From Smithella sp. M82 (GTDB lineage Bacteria > Desulfobacterota > Syntrophia > Syntrophales > Smithellaceae): a DNA stretch of 64,000 nt. Below are positions 18,476 through 26,944 of the stretch, piece after piece. A model generated the notes under the pieces. That model was not told the origin of the DNA and did not search any database. It saw only the letters and a program-made list of their open reading frames with translations. The DNA lies in contig MAEO01000189.1 in the NCBI GenBank assembly GCA_001683985.1, positions 6,163-70,162 of the forward strand, written 5' to 3'. The position numbers and the translations under genes were made by a program. Positions within the stretch are counted from its first letter, which is position 1, and each line of letters begins with the position of its first letter.

Positions 18476-20037
18476 TTTGTGTTCCCATCACAGCCAGAAC
18501 AAAAAAAGAAGCTTTGCATACCATAGAAAGAAGCTGTCAGTTTGCCGACTTTATCGAATTGAGGATGGATTTAATTGATAGCGGAAATCTTGATGAATTT
18601 ATTTCTGCAGCACGCAAAACTTCCGATTCGGTTAAGATAATTGTTACTTGTAGAAAAAAAGAGGAAGCCGCTCCTGCCGGAAGAGCCTTTCCTGCAAAAA
18701 ATGCTGCGAGAAATATAGAAGAAAAGATTGCCTTGCTCAAAGAAGCAATCGAGCTGGGCGCTGATTTTGTGGATATTGAACTTGCGAAAGGGCGTGCGAT
18801 AATTAAAGAGATTCAGTCTTTTTCCGAAAAACACGGGGGAAAAACAAAAATTATTATTTCTTACCATAACCTAAAAGAAACTCCGCCGTTGACTGAATTA
18901 AAGAAAATATTTCGTAAATGTGCAAGATTCAAACCGGCCGTTGTAAAAGTAGTCACTACAGCGAAAACTATTGAAGATAATCTGATAATGTTAAATTTAA
19001 TTGCTTACGCAAAAGAATGTTCTCAAAAAATAATTTCTTTGTGCATGGGAGATAAAGGCGGTATCAGTCGCGCAATAGCGCCTTTTCTGGGGAATTATCT
19101 GAGTTTCGCCGCATTCAAACAAGAAGGACAGTCTGCGCCGGGACAGTTTACTGTTGGTGGGATGAAACAAATTAATGAGTTGTTCAAAGACAAAGAAACT
19201 CTGCCTTCAATGGCTGTTTTATCTGCAAAAAAATCTCAACCGAGAAATTATGTCCTGCTTGGCAATCCTGTAGGGAAAAGCCTGTCGCCGCTCATGCATA
19301 ATGCGGCTTTAAAAAAAATGGGTATTGAAGAAAACTATATCGCTTTTTGCGTCAATGATTTGAGAGGCGCAGTACAAGGAATGAGAGCAATGAATATTCG
19401 TGGCGCCAGTGTTACCATTCCTTTTAAGGTTGCGGTTATGGAATATCTTGACGATGTTGACGATGACGCGCTGAAAATCGGAGCCGTGAACACGATTATC
19501 AATAATAAAGGCCGGCTTACCGGTTATAATACCGATTGTTTGGGACTTATTCTTACACTTCAGGAGGCCATGCCTATTAAAAATAATACTTTTGTAATCA
19601 TTGGCGCAGGCGGAACAGCGCGGGCGGCGGCTCATGGAATTATAAAAGAAGGAGGAATCCCGGTAATAGTTAATCGTACGTTGGAAAAGGGAGAAATCCT
19701 TTCCCGCAAATTGAACTGTCCTTTTTATTCAATAGCTGAAATCGGCAAGATTAAGGCTGATTGCCTGGTCAATACAACGCCGGTAGGAATGTATCCTGAG
19801 GATAAATCACCGGTTAAAGCTGCGGTGCTGAATAATTATAAATGTGTGATGGATGTCATCTACAATCCTTTGAAAACAAGATTACTTAAAGACGCGGAAG
19901 AACAGGGCTGTCGTATTATTTCGGGTTTGGATATGTTTGTAAATCAGGGAGCCCTGCAATTACAGCTGTGGACGGGAAAAGAGCCGCCACGGGCGCTGAT
20001 GAAAAAAATATTATTGGAAAGGTTGGCTTCAGGTTGA
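18472..20037 (+). CDS. aroDE: Fused 3-dehydroquinate dehydratase / shikimate dehydrogenase
   Basis: A 521-residue two-domain enzyme for steps three and four of the shikimate pathway. The N-terminal part (about 1-225) is a type I dehydroquinase: FIELRMDLID, the EMD-like base strand, IISYHNLKETP with the catalytic His, and VVKVVTTAKT with the Schiff-base Lys. The C-terminal part (about 255-520) is shikimate dehydrogenase: LLGNPVGKSLSPLMHNAAL, GASVTIPFK, NTDCLG, the NADP loop IIGAGGTARAAAHGI and DVIYNPLKT. The same D-E order occurs in plants and some bacteria such as chlamydiae. It starts 4 bp inside pheA. Confidence 0.96.
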   Translation: MICVPITARTKKEALHTIERSCQFADFIELRMDLIDSGNLDEFISAARKTSDSVKIIVTCRKKEEAAPAGRAFPAKNAARNIEEKIALLKEAIELGADFVDIELAKGRAIIKEIQSFSEKHGGKTKIIISYHNLKETPPLTELKKIFRKCARFKPAVVKVVTTAKTIEDNLIMLNLIAYAKECSQKIISLCMGDKGGISRAIAPFLGNYLSFAAFKQEGQSAPGQFTVGGMKQINELFKDKETLPSMAVLSAKKSQPRNYVLLGNPVGKSLSPLMHNAALKKMGIEENYIAFCVNDLRGAVQGMRAMNIRGASVTIPFKVAVMEYLDDVDDDALKIGAVNTIINNKGRLTGYNTDCLGLILTLQEAMPIKNNTFVIIGAGGTARAAAHGIIKEGGIPVIVNRTLEKGEILSRKLNCPFYSIAEIGKIKADCLVNTTPVGMYPEDKSPVKAAVLNNYKCVMDVIYNPLKTRLLKDAEEQGCRIISGLDMFVNQGALQLQLWTGKEPPRALMKKILLERLASG

Positions 20038-21290
20038 ATAATAAAGACGATCATTTTGAAGAAGTGTCCGCAACTGTTCATGTCCCCGGTTCCAAGAGCT
20101 TAAGCCAGCGGGCGCTGGTTGCTGCGGCTCTGGCGCGGGGTAATTCTGTAATAAGCAATGTCCTTATATCTCAGGATACGAGTTATTTAATCGGCGGGCT
20201 GAAGGAGTTGGGTGCAAAGATCGTTTCCACTGAAAACGGGTTCGACGTTTGCGGCACGGCGGGCAAATTAGCAAACGAAGGCCGGGGATTATTTTTGGGA
20301 AATAACGGCACAGCGTTGCGATTTCTTACGGCGCTGGTCTGTCTGGGCAGTGGTAAGTATGTTTTAACCGGAGAAAAGCGTCTTTGTGAAAGGCCGGTAG
20401 GCGCTCTGGCGGATGCATTAAAAGAAATGGGCGTTGATATTCATACCCGTAACAATTGTCCGCCTGTTCAAATAAACGCCGACGGTCTGAGCGGAGGAAA
20501 AATAACCCTTAGGGATATTGAAAGCTCACAATACGTGTCGGCATTGCTTTTGTGCGCTCCTTACACAAAGAAAGGTATAAACTTGACTTTGCAGGGGGGC
20601 ATTGTTTCCACTCCTTATATCGATCTGACTGTTGCCGTGATGAAAGATTTTGGAGCAGAAATTACCCAAACAGGAAAGTTTGAATATCACGTTACTGCCG
20701 GCAGAATTTATCAGGGACGCAAATATTTCGTCGAGGGAGATGCTTCCAGCGCCTCTTACTTTTTTCTGGCTGCAGCTCTTTTAAAAAGGACAATCAGAAT
20801 TGTGGGAATAACCCGGCAAAGCAGGCAGGGAGATATACGCCTGCTGAATGTTTTTGAGAAACTGGGTTGCAAGGTAAAATCGGGAGAAAATTGGGTGGAT
20901 ATTTCCGGCAATAATCTGGCGGAAGGTGATTTTACTTTCGATCTGAACGATATGCCGGATATGGTGCCTACCTTGGCTGTATTGGCGGCTTTTCGCAAAG
21001 GCCGGACGGTTATCAGCAATGTGTCGCATTTAAGAATAAAAGAAAGCAACCGGCTGGCTGCTCTGGTTGCAGAATTGAACCGTACCGGTATTGAAGCAGC
21101 GGAAATGCCTGATGGGATTGTAATTCAGGGTGGGACAATGCATCCGGCGACAATTGAAACATATAACGACCATCGTATGGCCATGAGTTTCGGCATTGCC
21201 GGCCTCGCCGCAAGTGGAGTCGTAATCGGCGATAAAAAATGTGTTGAAAAATCGTTCCCCGCTTTCTGGGAGGAAGTAAGGAAAATATGA
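20034..21290 (+). CDS. aroA: 3-phosphoshikimate 1-carboxyvinyltransferase (EPSP synthase)
   Basis: About 418 residues, transferring an enolpyruvyl group from PEP to shikimate 3-phosphate. The chosen start is TTG at 20034, which overlaps the aroDE stop (TTGA) and has GGAAAGG at 20016-20022; a frame open from 19968 would overlap aroDE by 70 bp and adds non-homologous residues. Motifs: VPGSKSLSQRALVAAALA, GNNGTALRFLTAL, LCERPVGALADAL, EGDASSASYFF, the loop DMPDMVPTLAVLAA and the late NDHRMAMSF. It ends overlapping aroK by 4 bp. Confidence 0.95.
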   Translation: MNNKDDHFEEVSATVHVPGSKSLSQRALVAAALARGNSVISNVLISQDTSYLIGGLKELGAKIVSTENGFDVCGTAGKLANEGRGLFLGNNGTALRFLTALVCLGSGKYVLTGEKRLCERPVGALADALKEMGVDIHTRNNCPPVQINADGLSGGKITLRDIESSQYVSALLLCAPYTKKGINLTLQGGIVSTPYIDLTVAVMKDFGAEITQTGKFEYHVTAGRIYQGRKYFVEGDASSASYFFLAAALLKRTIRIVGITRQSRQGDIRLLNVFEKLGCKVKSGENWVDISGNNLAEGDFTFDLNDMPDMVPTLAVLAAFRKGRTVISNVSHLRIKESNRLAALVAELNRTGIEAAEMPDGIVIQGGTMHPATIETYNDHRMAMSFGIAGLAASGVVIGDKKCVEKSFPAFWEEVRKI

Positions 21291-21865
21291 ATGTTGTCTT
21301 AATCGGTTACCGGGCAACGGGAAAATCCACCGTAGGCAGAATTCTTTCCGATAAGCTGAAAATTGCTTTTTGTGATACGGATTCGCTGGTGGAAAGCAAA
21401 ATGGCGATGCCGATTAGAGAGATTGTTGCGCTTCATGGTTGGGATTTTTTCCGCCTTAAAGAAAAAGAAACAATTAAAAATCTGACACAAAAAGAATCGG
21501 GAATTATTGCCGCAGGTGGCGGGGTAGTTTTGGATCAGGAAAATGTGAATCTATTAAAGCGGAGAGGAGTAATAATCTGGCTTAATGCTCCTGTGGATGA
21601 TATTGTTGACCGACTTAACAAAGATGCTCAAAATGAAGCTATAAGACCGCAGTTTACAAGTGGAAATATTTCCGAGGAAACTGTTGTCATAATGAACCAA
21701 AGGCTTCGTCTGTATGAGAATGCCGCTGATTATAAAGTGAATACGACAGGCAAGAAAGCTATACAGGTTGCCGAAGAAATTTATCAATATTTGCGTAAAT
21801 CCGGGAACTTATCTAAAATTAATAAAAGTAAAAAAACTAACGCTAAAAAATTAAAATCATGCTAA
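21287..21865 (+). CDS. aroK: Shikimate kinase
   Basis: A 192-residue P-loop kinase phosphorylating shikimate with ATP. Visible are the Walker A GYRATGKSTVGRIL, the DTDSLVE metal/substrate segment, the GWDFFRLKEKETI region, GIIAAGGGVVLD and the lid arginine region EAIRPQF. The last 20 residues are Lys-rich and not part of the usual fold. The ATG overlaps the aroA stop, so it is translationally coupled. Confidence 0.95.
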   Translation: MNVVLIGYRATGKSTVGRILSDKLKIAFCDTDSLVESKMAMPIREIVALHGWDFFRLKEKETIKNLTQKESGIIAAGGGVVLDQENVNLLKRRGVIIWLNAPVDDIVDRLNKDAQNEAIRPQFTSGNISEETVVIMNQRLRLYENAADYKVNTTGKKAIQVAEEIYQYLRKSGNLSKINKSKKTNAKKLKSC

Positions 21866-21927
21866 TAAAATATTTATTCATTTCCCGCTGGATTGGGGAA
21901 TCATGATATATTTTACAGGAGTGTTTT

Positions 21928-23004
21928 ATGTCCGGTAATACCATCGGCAGTGTTTTTCGAGTAACCACGTGGGGAGAATCACACGGGACAGCTCTGGGAG
22001 CGGTTGTGGATGGCTGTCCTGCAGGGTTGTTTTTGAATGAATCCGATATTCAGCAGGCGCTTGACAGAAGAAAACCTTCAACATCCCTTTCCTCCACGAC
22101 AAGAAAAGAAGGCGACAAAGTCGAAATCATCTCCGGTGTTTTTGAGGGCAAAACAACGGGCGCTCCTGTTTCGTTAATCATCAAAAACCTTGATGCGAAA
22201 TCGTCTTCCTACAATGAATTAAAAGATGTATTCCGTCCGGGGCAGGGAGATTTTACCTATCAGCAGAAATACGGAATCCGCGACTGGCGGGGCGGAGGAC
22301 GAGCCTCGGGCAGAGAGACGGCGGTACGTGTTGCTGCCGGAGCCATAGCCGCGAAGATGATCGCCCAATCGGGCATTGATGTTGTTGCTTATACGTACGC
22401 TATCGGTTCAATTGCGATTAACCGCAGCAGAATGCCTGCCGATAAAAATTTGAAAATATTTGTGCGTGAAAATTCGCTTTTTTGTCCTGATTCAAATGCT
22501 GCAGTACGAATGGAGAAAAAGATTGCAGCAGTTCGCAAAAAGGGCGATTCGCTGGGGGGAATAGTGGAAATTATAGTTAACGGTTGTCCTGCAGGTCTGG
22601 GAGAGCCGGTGTTCGATAAGATGGACGCCGAGCTGGCCAAAGCTCTGATGAGTATCGGTTCGGTGAAAGCCGTGGAAATCGGCGACGGTCTGGCGATGGC
22701 CGGTTTGCAGGGTTCTCAAACCAATGACCAGATGAATAAAAGGGGCTTCAAGACGAATCATGCCGGAGGAATATTAGCAGGTATAACAAATGGCGAAAAA
22801 ATTGTGTTGCGGGCTTATTGTAAGCCTATTCCGTCGATCGCAAAACCGCAGCAGACGATAGATTCGAAAGGCAAAGAACGAATCATCGAAATTCAGGGAA
22901 GACACGATATTTGCGTACTGCCCAGGATTATTCCGGTTTGCGAAGCGATGGTGAACATTGTTTTGGCCGATCATCTGCTCAGACAGAAGGCGATACATGG
23001 ATGA
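21928..23004 (+). CDS. aroC: Chorismate synthase
   Basis: A 358-residue FMN-dependent enzyme making chorismate from EPSP. Typical segments are GSVFRVTTWGESHGTALGAVVDGCPAG, RRKPSTSLSSTTRKEGDKVEI near 50-70, the RPGQGDFTYQQKYGIRDWRGGGRASGRETAVRVAAGA region, and NHAGGILAGITNG, SRGRHD-like IQGRHDICVLPRIIPVCEAM. TACAGGAG precedes the ATG. It ends by sharing ATGA with the next gene. Confidence 0.97.
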   Translation: MSGNTIGSVFRVTTWGESHGTALGAVVDGCPAGLFLNESDIQQALDRRKPSTSLSSTTRKEGDKVEIISGVFEGKTTGAPVSLIIKNLDAKSSSYNELKDVFRPGQGDFTYQQKYGIRDWRGGGRASGRETAVRVAAGAIAAKMIAQSGIDVVAYTYAIGSIAINRSRMPADKNLKIFVRENSLFCPDSNAAVRMEKKIAAVRKKGDSLGGIVEIIVNGCPAGLGEPVFDKMDAELAKALMSIGSVKAVEIGDGLAMAGLQGSQTNDQMNKRGFKTNHAGGILAGITNGEKIVLRAYCKPIPSIAKPQQTIDSKGKERIIEIQGRHDICVLPRIIPVCEAMVNIVLADHLLRQKAIHG

Positions 23005-23786
23005 AAACTAGAATAGGGATAATCGGCGGCACAAACGGCATGGGAAAGTGGTTTGCCGGATTGCTCAGAAAAGAAAGCTGCACCGTTTATGTTTGCGGCA
23101 GAAAAACCAAGCTACAAATCAACGATCTGGCCAGGCTCTGTGATGTTATCGTTGTGGCCGTGCCTATTTCCTCCACTGCCAATATAATCAGGCAGGTTGG
23201 ACCGCTGCTGACAAAGGAAAAACTTCTGATGGATTTAACGTCGTTCAAGAAAGAACCGGTAAAACTGATGCTGGCTAATTCCCGGTCGGAAGTTGTCGGC
23301 TGTCATCCTCTTTTCGGACCAAAATTGAAAGATGCCTCCGGTCAAAATGTTATTTTGTGTCCGGCGCGCGGTAAAAGGTGGTTGAAATGGCTCAAAACTA
23401 TATTTAAAAAAAATAGAATGGCGGTCTGGGAAGAAACCCCGGAAAAACACGATAAGATGATGGCTGTTATTCAGGCGCTCAATCACTTTAACACGATTAC
23501 TCTGGGAATGGCGCTGGCACGAACAAACATTACTCCTGTGGAAATAAATAAGTTCTCGACGCCAATTTTCCGGACAAAGCTGGACATTATCAGGAAGGTT
23601 TTCACGGAAAGCCCTGAATTGTATCTTGATATCATCAGAGGCAATCCTCAAACAGAAAAAATGCTGGATATTTACGAAAAGGCACTCAAAGACATTCGCT
23701 CAAAAATTAAAACCGATAGCAGAGTTAAATCCAGAAAAGCAATTAAGAAAGCGGCGGAAAGATTATATGGAAGCAAAAATCAATAA
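23001..23786 (+). CDS. tyrA: Prephenate dehydrogenase
   Basis: A 261-residue protein starting at the ATG at 23001 that overlaps the aroC stop. The N-terminal Rossmann fold (RIGIIGGTNGMGKWFAGLL) and VIVVAVPISST, LLMDLTSFKKEPV and the GCHPLFGP motif identify the TyrA family, which oxidises prephenate to 4-hydroxyphenylpyruvate for tyrosine. No ACT domain is attached, so feedback control, if any, is elsewhere. The Rossmann motif is GGTNGMG, slightly changed from GxGxxG, as in several TyrA proteins. It ends 20 bp inside the sirtuin gene. Confidence 0.9.
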   Translation: MKTRIGIIGGTNGMGKWFAGLLRKESCTVYVCGRKTKLQINDLARLCDVIVVAVPISSTANIIRQVGPLLTKEKLLMDLTSFKKEPVKLMLANSRSEVVGCHPLFGPKLKDASGQNVILCPARGKRWLKWLKTIFKKNRMAVWEETPEKHDKMMAVIQALNHFNTITLGMALARTNITPVEINKFSTPIFRTKLDIIRKVFTESPELYLDIIRGNPQTEKMLDIYEKALKDIRSKIKTDSRVKSRKAIKKAAERLYGSKNQ

Positions 23787-24534
23787 AGTTGCGGAAATGA
23801 TCGCGGCATCCAAAAAATTGGTTGTTTTTACGGGGGCAGGTATCAGTACGGAATCCGGAATACCGGATTTTCGCGGTCCGGATGGACTCTGGACCAAAGT
23901 CGATCCCAATGATTTTACAATTGACAGATTTCTTAGCTCGGGTGAAACGCGGAAAAAAGTCTGGTATTGCCTTGTTGAAGGCGGACTAATGATCAATGCC
24001 CGGCCCAATCAAGCGCATTTGGCGATAGCAGAGTTGGAGAAAATGAACAAATTAAGTTCGGTTATTACGCAGAACATTGACAACCTTCACCAGCGGGCGG
24101 GAAACGATCCGAAAAAGGTTTACGAACTGCACGGAAATATGCAATGGCTGAATTGCCTTGACTGCGGTGAACGCTATGATTTGGAAATAATGAGACGAAA
24201 GCATCCGTCACCCGATCACTTTCCTGTATGCGAAAAATGCAAAGGTCTTCTCAAGCCAGGTGTTGTTTTCTTTGGCGAGATGCTTCCCCAGGATACATTG
24301 AGGATGGCCGAACATGAATCCGAAAAATGCGATTTGTTTATTGTCATCGGGTCTTCGCTGATTGTCTATCCCGCTGCTTACATACCGCTTTATGCCAAAC
24401 AGTCCGGTGCGAAAATAGTGATCATTAATATGGGACAAACAGGTCAGGATGAAATAGCGGATGTGTTTATAAATGCTCCGGCGGGAGATACAATGTTAAG
24501 AATAATAGCCAGATTAAAAGAAATAATGAAGTGA
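23767..24534 (+). CDS. cobB: Sir2-family NAD-dependent protein deacylase
   Basis: About 255 residues from the ATG at 23767 (the frame is open further upstream inside tyrA). Signature segments are FTGAGISTESGIPDFRGPDGLW, TQNIDNLHQRAG with the catalytic His in ELHGNMQWLNC, a zinc site of four Cys (CLDCGE and CEKCKG), and VVFFGEMLP and GSSLIVYPAA. Sirtuins remove acyl groups from lysines using NAD. Being last in the aro operon may be accidental, though it would be co-expressed. Its stop codon lies in the left end of a MITE-like element. Confidence 0.93.
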   Translation: MEAKINKVAEMIAASKKLVVFTGAGISTESGIPDFRGPDGLWTKVDPNDFTIDRFLSSGETRKKVWYCLVEGGLMINARPNQAHLAIAELEKMNKLSSVITQNIDNLHQRAGNDPKKVYELHGNMQWLNCLDCGERYDLEIMRRKHPSPDHFPVCEKCKGLLKPGVVFFGEMLPQDTLRMAEHESEKCDLFIVIGSSLIVYPAAYIPLYAKQSGAKIVIINMGQTGQDEIADVFINAPAGDTMLRIIARLKEIMK

Positions 24535-24638
24535 TGCCGATTCTAAATCAAGGCGCTATCTTTGTTGGCAGCGAAGCCCGGCGCATGCCGGGCCTCCTCT
24601 TCGCCGCCGCAATATCATCATTGATTTAGGATTGGCAT
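24534..24638. repeat. MITE-like inverted-repeat element, copy 1
   Basis: Ends ATGCCGATTCTAAATCAA and TTGATTTAGGATTGGCAT pair at 16 of 18 positions. Inside is the perfect core GCCCGGCGCATGCCGGGC-type hairpin (24576-24593). A second copy with the same ends and core is at 39816-39931. About 105 bp long and without coding capacity. Confidence 0.8.
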
Positions 24639-24661
24639 AAATCTTTTGGTTAATTAGAACA

Positions 24662-25435
24662 ATGTGTCTTATATTATTGGCTTATAATGTTCATCCGTCA
24701 TATCGGTTAATTCTTGCTGCCAACCGTGATGAGTTTTATGAGCGTCCATCGCTTCCCGCGGACTTTTGGAAAGATCAAAAAAATGTGCTTGCCGGACGAG
24801 ACATAAAAGAAGGTGGCACGTGGTTGGGTATTACGAAAGAAGGGAAATTCGCTGCCGTTACTAATTATCGTGATCCATCCACTTTTAAAAGCAAAGCTCT
24901 TTCGCGCGGAAGACTAGTCAGCCGCTATCTTATTGGCAAGCATAACGCCGGCGAATATTTGGAAGACGTTTCCTTGCAAGCAGGGAAGTACAATAGTTTC
25001 AATCTGCTGATAGGTGATGATAAAAATATTTTCGTTTTTTCCAGTCGTGGAGAAACAAAAAAATTGAAGGCTGGAATATATGGATTGAGTAATCATTTGT
25101 TGAATTCACCATGGCCGAAAGTATCCAGAGGAAAACGTCTTTTGAAAACTGCGCTGGATAAAAAAGGAGATGAATTGGAGGAAGCTTTATTTGTCTTGCT
25201 GGCGGATCGCCGCATCGCTCCGGACAACAAGCTGCCTACAACAGGTGTCGGCCTGAAATGGGAGCGGACACTATCGTCCATATTTGTTACAAGTCCAGTC
25301 TATGGGACACGTTCTTCCACGATTTTACTTATCGGTAAAAACAGGCGCGTAAGATTTGTGGAAAAGGTTTTTGATGGTCAGAAGGAGCCCTGGATTACAA
25401 GCAGTTTTTCTTTTAAACTGGAGAAGGCAATTTAA
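24662..25435 (+). CDS. NRDE/TANGO2-family protein
   Basis: A 257-residue protein with the family's N-terminal MCLILLAYNVHP...ANRDEFYERP and GRDIKEGGTWLGITKEGKFAAVTNYRD. The Cys at position 2 would be a nucleophile of an N-terminal-nucleophile fold if Met is removed. The human relative TANGO2 is linked to haem and lipid handling, but the bacterial role is unsettled. Two bases separate it from the Nudix gene, so the two are co-transcribed. Confidence 0.9.
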   Translation: MCLILLAYNVHPSYRLILAANRDEFYERPSLPADFWKDQKNVLAGRDIKEGGTWLGITKEGKFAAVTNYRDPSTFKSKALSRGRLVSRYLIGKHNAGEYLEDVSLQAGKYNSFNLLIGDDKNIFVFSSRGETKKLKAGIYGLSNHLLNSPWPKVSRGKRLLKTALDKKGDELEEALFVLLADRRIAPDNKLPTTGVGLKWERTLSSIFVTSPVYGTRSSTILLIGKNRRVRFVEKVFDGQKEPWITSSFSFKLEKAI

Positions 25436-25436
25436 T

Positions 25437-25874
25437 ATGAATTCTAAATCAGGCAACGTTTATCCGATAGCGCCGGGAGTCGGAGTCGGAGTGATAACAA
25501 TTAAAGATGAAAAAGTATTGTTGGTAAAGCGTGGAGCAGAACCAGGCAAGGAACTTTGGGCAATCCCCGGAGGTACTTTGAAACTTGGTGAAACTATGCA
25601 GGAATGCGCTGCTCGGGAAATTCTCGAAGAAACAGGCATAACTATAAAAGTCAGGGATTGCATCTATGTATTTGATTTCATCGAGCGTGACAGTAAAAGA
25701 AAAATTAAATATCATTATGTCATTGTTGATTTTTCCGCTGATTATGTTGCAGGTGAACCCAGAGGGGCTGATGATGCTCTTGATGCAGGCTGGTTCTCTC
25801 GAAAGGATTTACGGGAATTGCCGGTAGCAATAAATACAATTAATGCGTTGAAATCGGCGGGATTTTTAAAGTGA
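25437..25874 (+). CDS. Nudix hydrolase
   Basis: A 145-residue protein starting at the ATG at 25437. The Nudix box is complete (GGTLKLGETMQECAAREILEETGI, GX5EX7REUXEEXGU). Nudix enzymes cleave nucleoside diphosphates linked to another group; sequence similarity suggests the ADP-ribose or 8-oxo-dGTP type, but the substrate is not settled. It follows the TANGO2-like gene by one base. Confidence 0.9.
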   Translation: MNSKSGNVYPIAPGVGVGVITIKDEKVLLVKRGAEPGKELWAIPGGTLKLGETMQECAAREILEETGITIKVRDCIYVFDFIERDSKRKIKYHYVIVDFSADYVAGEPRGADDALDAGWFSRKDLRELPVAINTINALKSAGFLK

Positions 25875-25892
25875 CATAAAAATAATCTGTTT

Positions 25893-25991
25893 TGTCATTT
25901 CAACTGCAGCCTATAGTTCAGCTATGCTGGGGAGAAATCCTTATCAATTATTTTATGAGATTTCTCGTCGCTTACTTTCCTGGAAATGACA
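25893..25991. repeat. Nested inverted-repeat element
   Basis: TGTCATTTC (25893-25901) pairs with GAAATGACA (25983-25991), and inside it GAGAAATC (25932-25939) pairs with GATTTCTC (25959-25966). It fills the gap between the Nudix and HDAC-like genes. Confidence 0.45.
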
Positions 25992-26013
25992 GGTAAGATA
26001 AAAGGAGGATTAT

Positions 26014-26760
26014 ATGAGAGTTGTTTATCACGAAGATTATAACGAAGTTTATTCTTCTGATCCCGCTTCCGCTCCCGGCAGAATTCAAGCCGTGGAAATG
26101 GCCCTGCGTGGTAAAGTGACTTTTGTGGAACCTTCTGCGGCAACAAAAGAAGATATACTTAAAGTACACACTCCCGAGCATGTAAGGTCGGTTGAACAGG
26201 AAGGCATCTATGATATTGCTGCGCTGGCTGCAGGAGGAGCGATTAAAGCAGCACAAATAGGATTGACAGAACCATGCTTTGCCGTTATTCGTCCTCCCGG
26301 ACATCACGCTTCTGCAGGTAGCGCCTGGGGGTTCTGCTATTTCAATAATATGGCAATAGCGCTGGAAAAGCTGAAAAGAGAAGGTAAAATTGAAAAGGCT
26401 TTTATCCTGGATTTCGATCTGCATTTCGGGGACGGCAATGTCAATACTCTTGAAAGCAGGGGATATGTGACGATCTTCAATCCTGCCTCGTCCAATCGCA
26501 ATGAATATTTGAAAAAAGTGCAGGATGCTCTTGCTGAAACTGATGCTGATATGATTGCCGTATCTGCCGGTTTTGATAATCACGAAGCTGATTGGGGCGG
26601 CCTGTTAAAAACCGAAGATTATAAATATATGGGCAAACTGGTCAAAGAAACCTCAAAACGCAACAATGGCGGTTGCTTCGGTATTTTGGAAGGCGGCTAT
26701 AACCACAATGTCTTAGGCAAAAACGTTCTGGCATTTGTCCAGGGATTGGAAACAAAATAA
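26014..26760 (+). CDS. Histone deacetylase-superfamily protein
   Basis: A 248-residue member of the arginase/deacetylase fold. Motifs include VIRPPGHHASAGSAWGFCYFNNMAIA (active-site His pair), DFDLHFGDG with the zinc Asp and His, a second Asp in SAGFDNHEADWGG, and the C-terminal LEGGYN. Relatives are acetoin-utilisation AcuC, acetylpolyamine amidohydrolases and class II-like HDACs. It is shorter than most (330-370 residues) but has all catalytic residues, so it is probably active on some acetylated amine. AAAGGAGG precedes the ATG. Confidence 0.9.
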   Translation: MRVVYHEDYNEVYSSDPASAPGRIQAVEMALRGKVTFVEPSAATKEDILKVHTPEHVRSVEQEGIYDIAALAAGGAIKAAQIGLTEPCFAVIRPPGHHASAGSAWGFCYFNNMAIALEKLKREGKIEKAFILDFDLHFGDGNVNTLESRGYVTIFNPASSNRNEYLKKVQDALAETDADMIAVSAGFDNHEADWGGLLKTEDYKYMGKLVKETSKRNNGGCFGILEGGYNHNVLGKNVLAFVQGLETK

Positions 26761-26944
26761 TATTTGTTATGAGATTTCTTCGTGATCAACGTGAGGTATT
26801 GAAACGTCTGGTAATCCGATTAACGTGGATAGATTCGCGAGATTATAATCCGCCTTATCTGTGGTCGAAGGGGATAAGCCAGTATTGTGATTTCAAAGGT
26901 TCTGGATCCTATCGGCGTAAAGAGACTGAGTGAAGTGTATATTA

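Noticed and set aside
26761-26944. Possible small gene or RNA in the gap before mnmE's end
   Set aside because: No ribosome site, hairpin-T-run or known motif could be seen.
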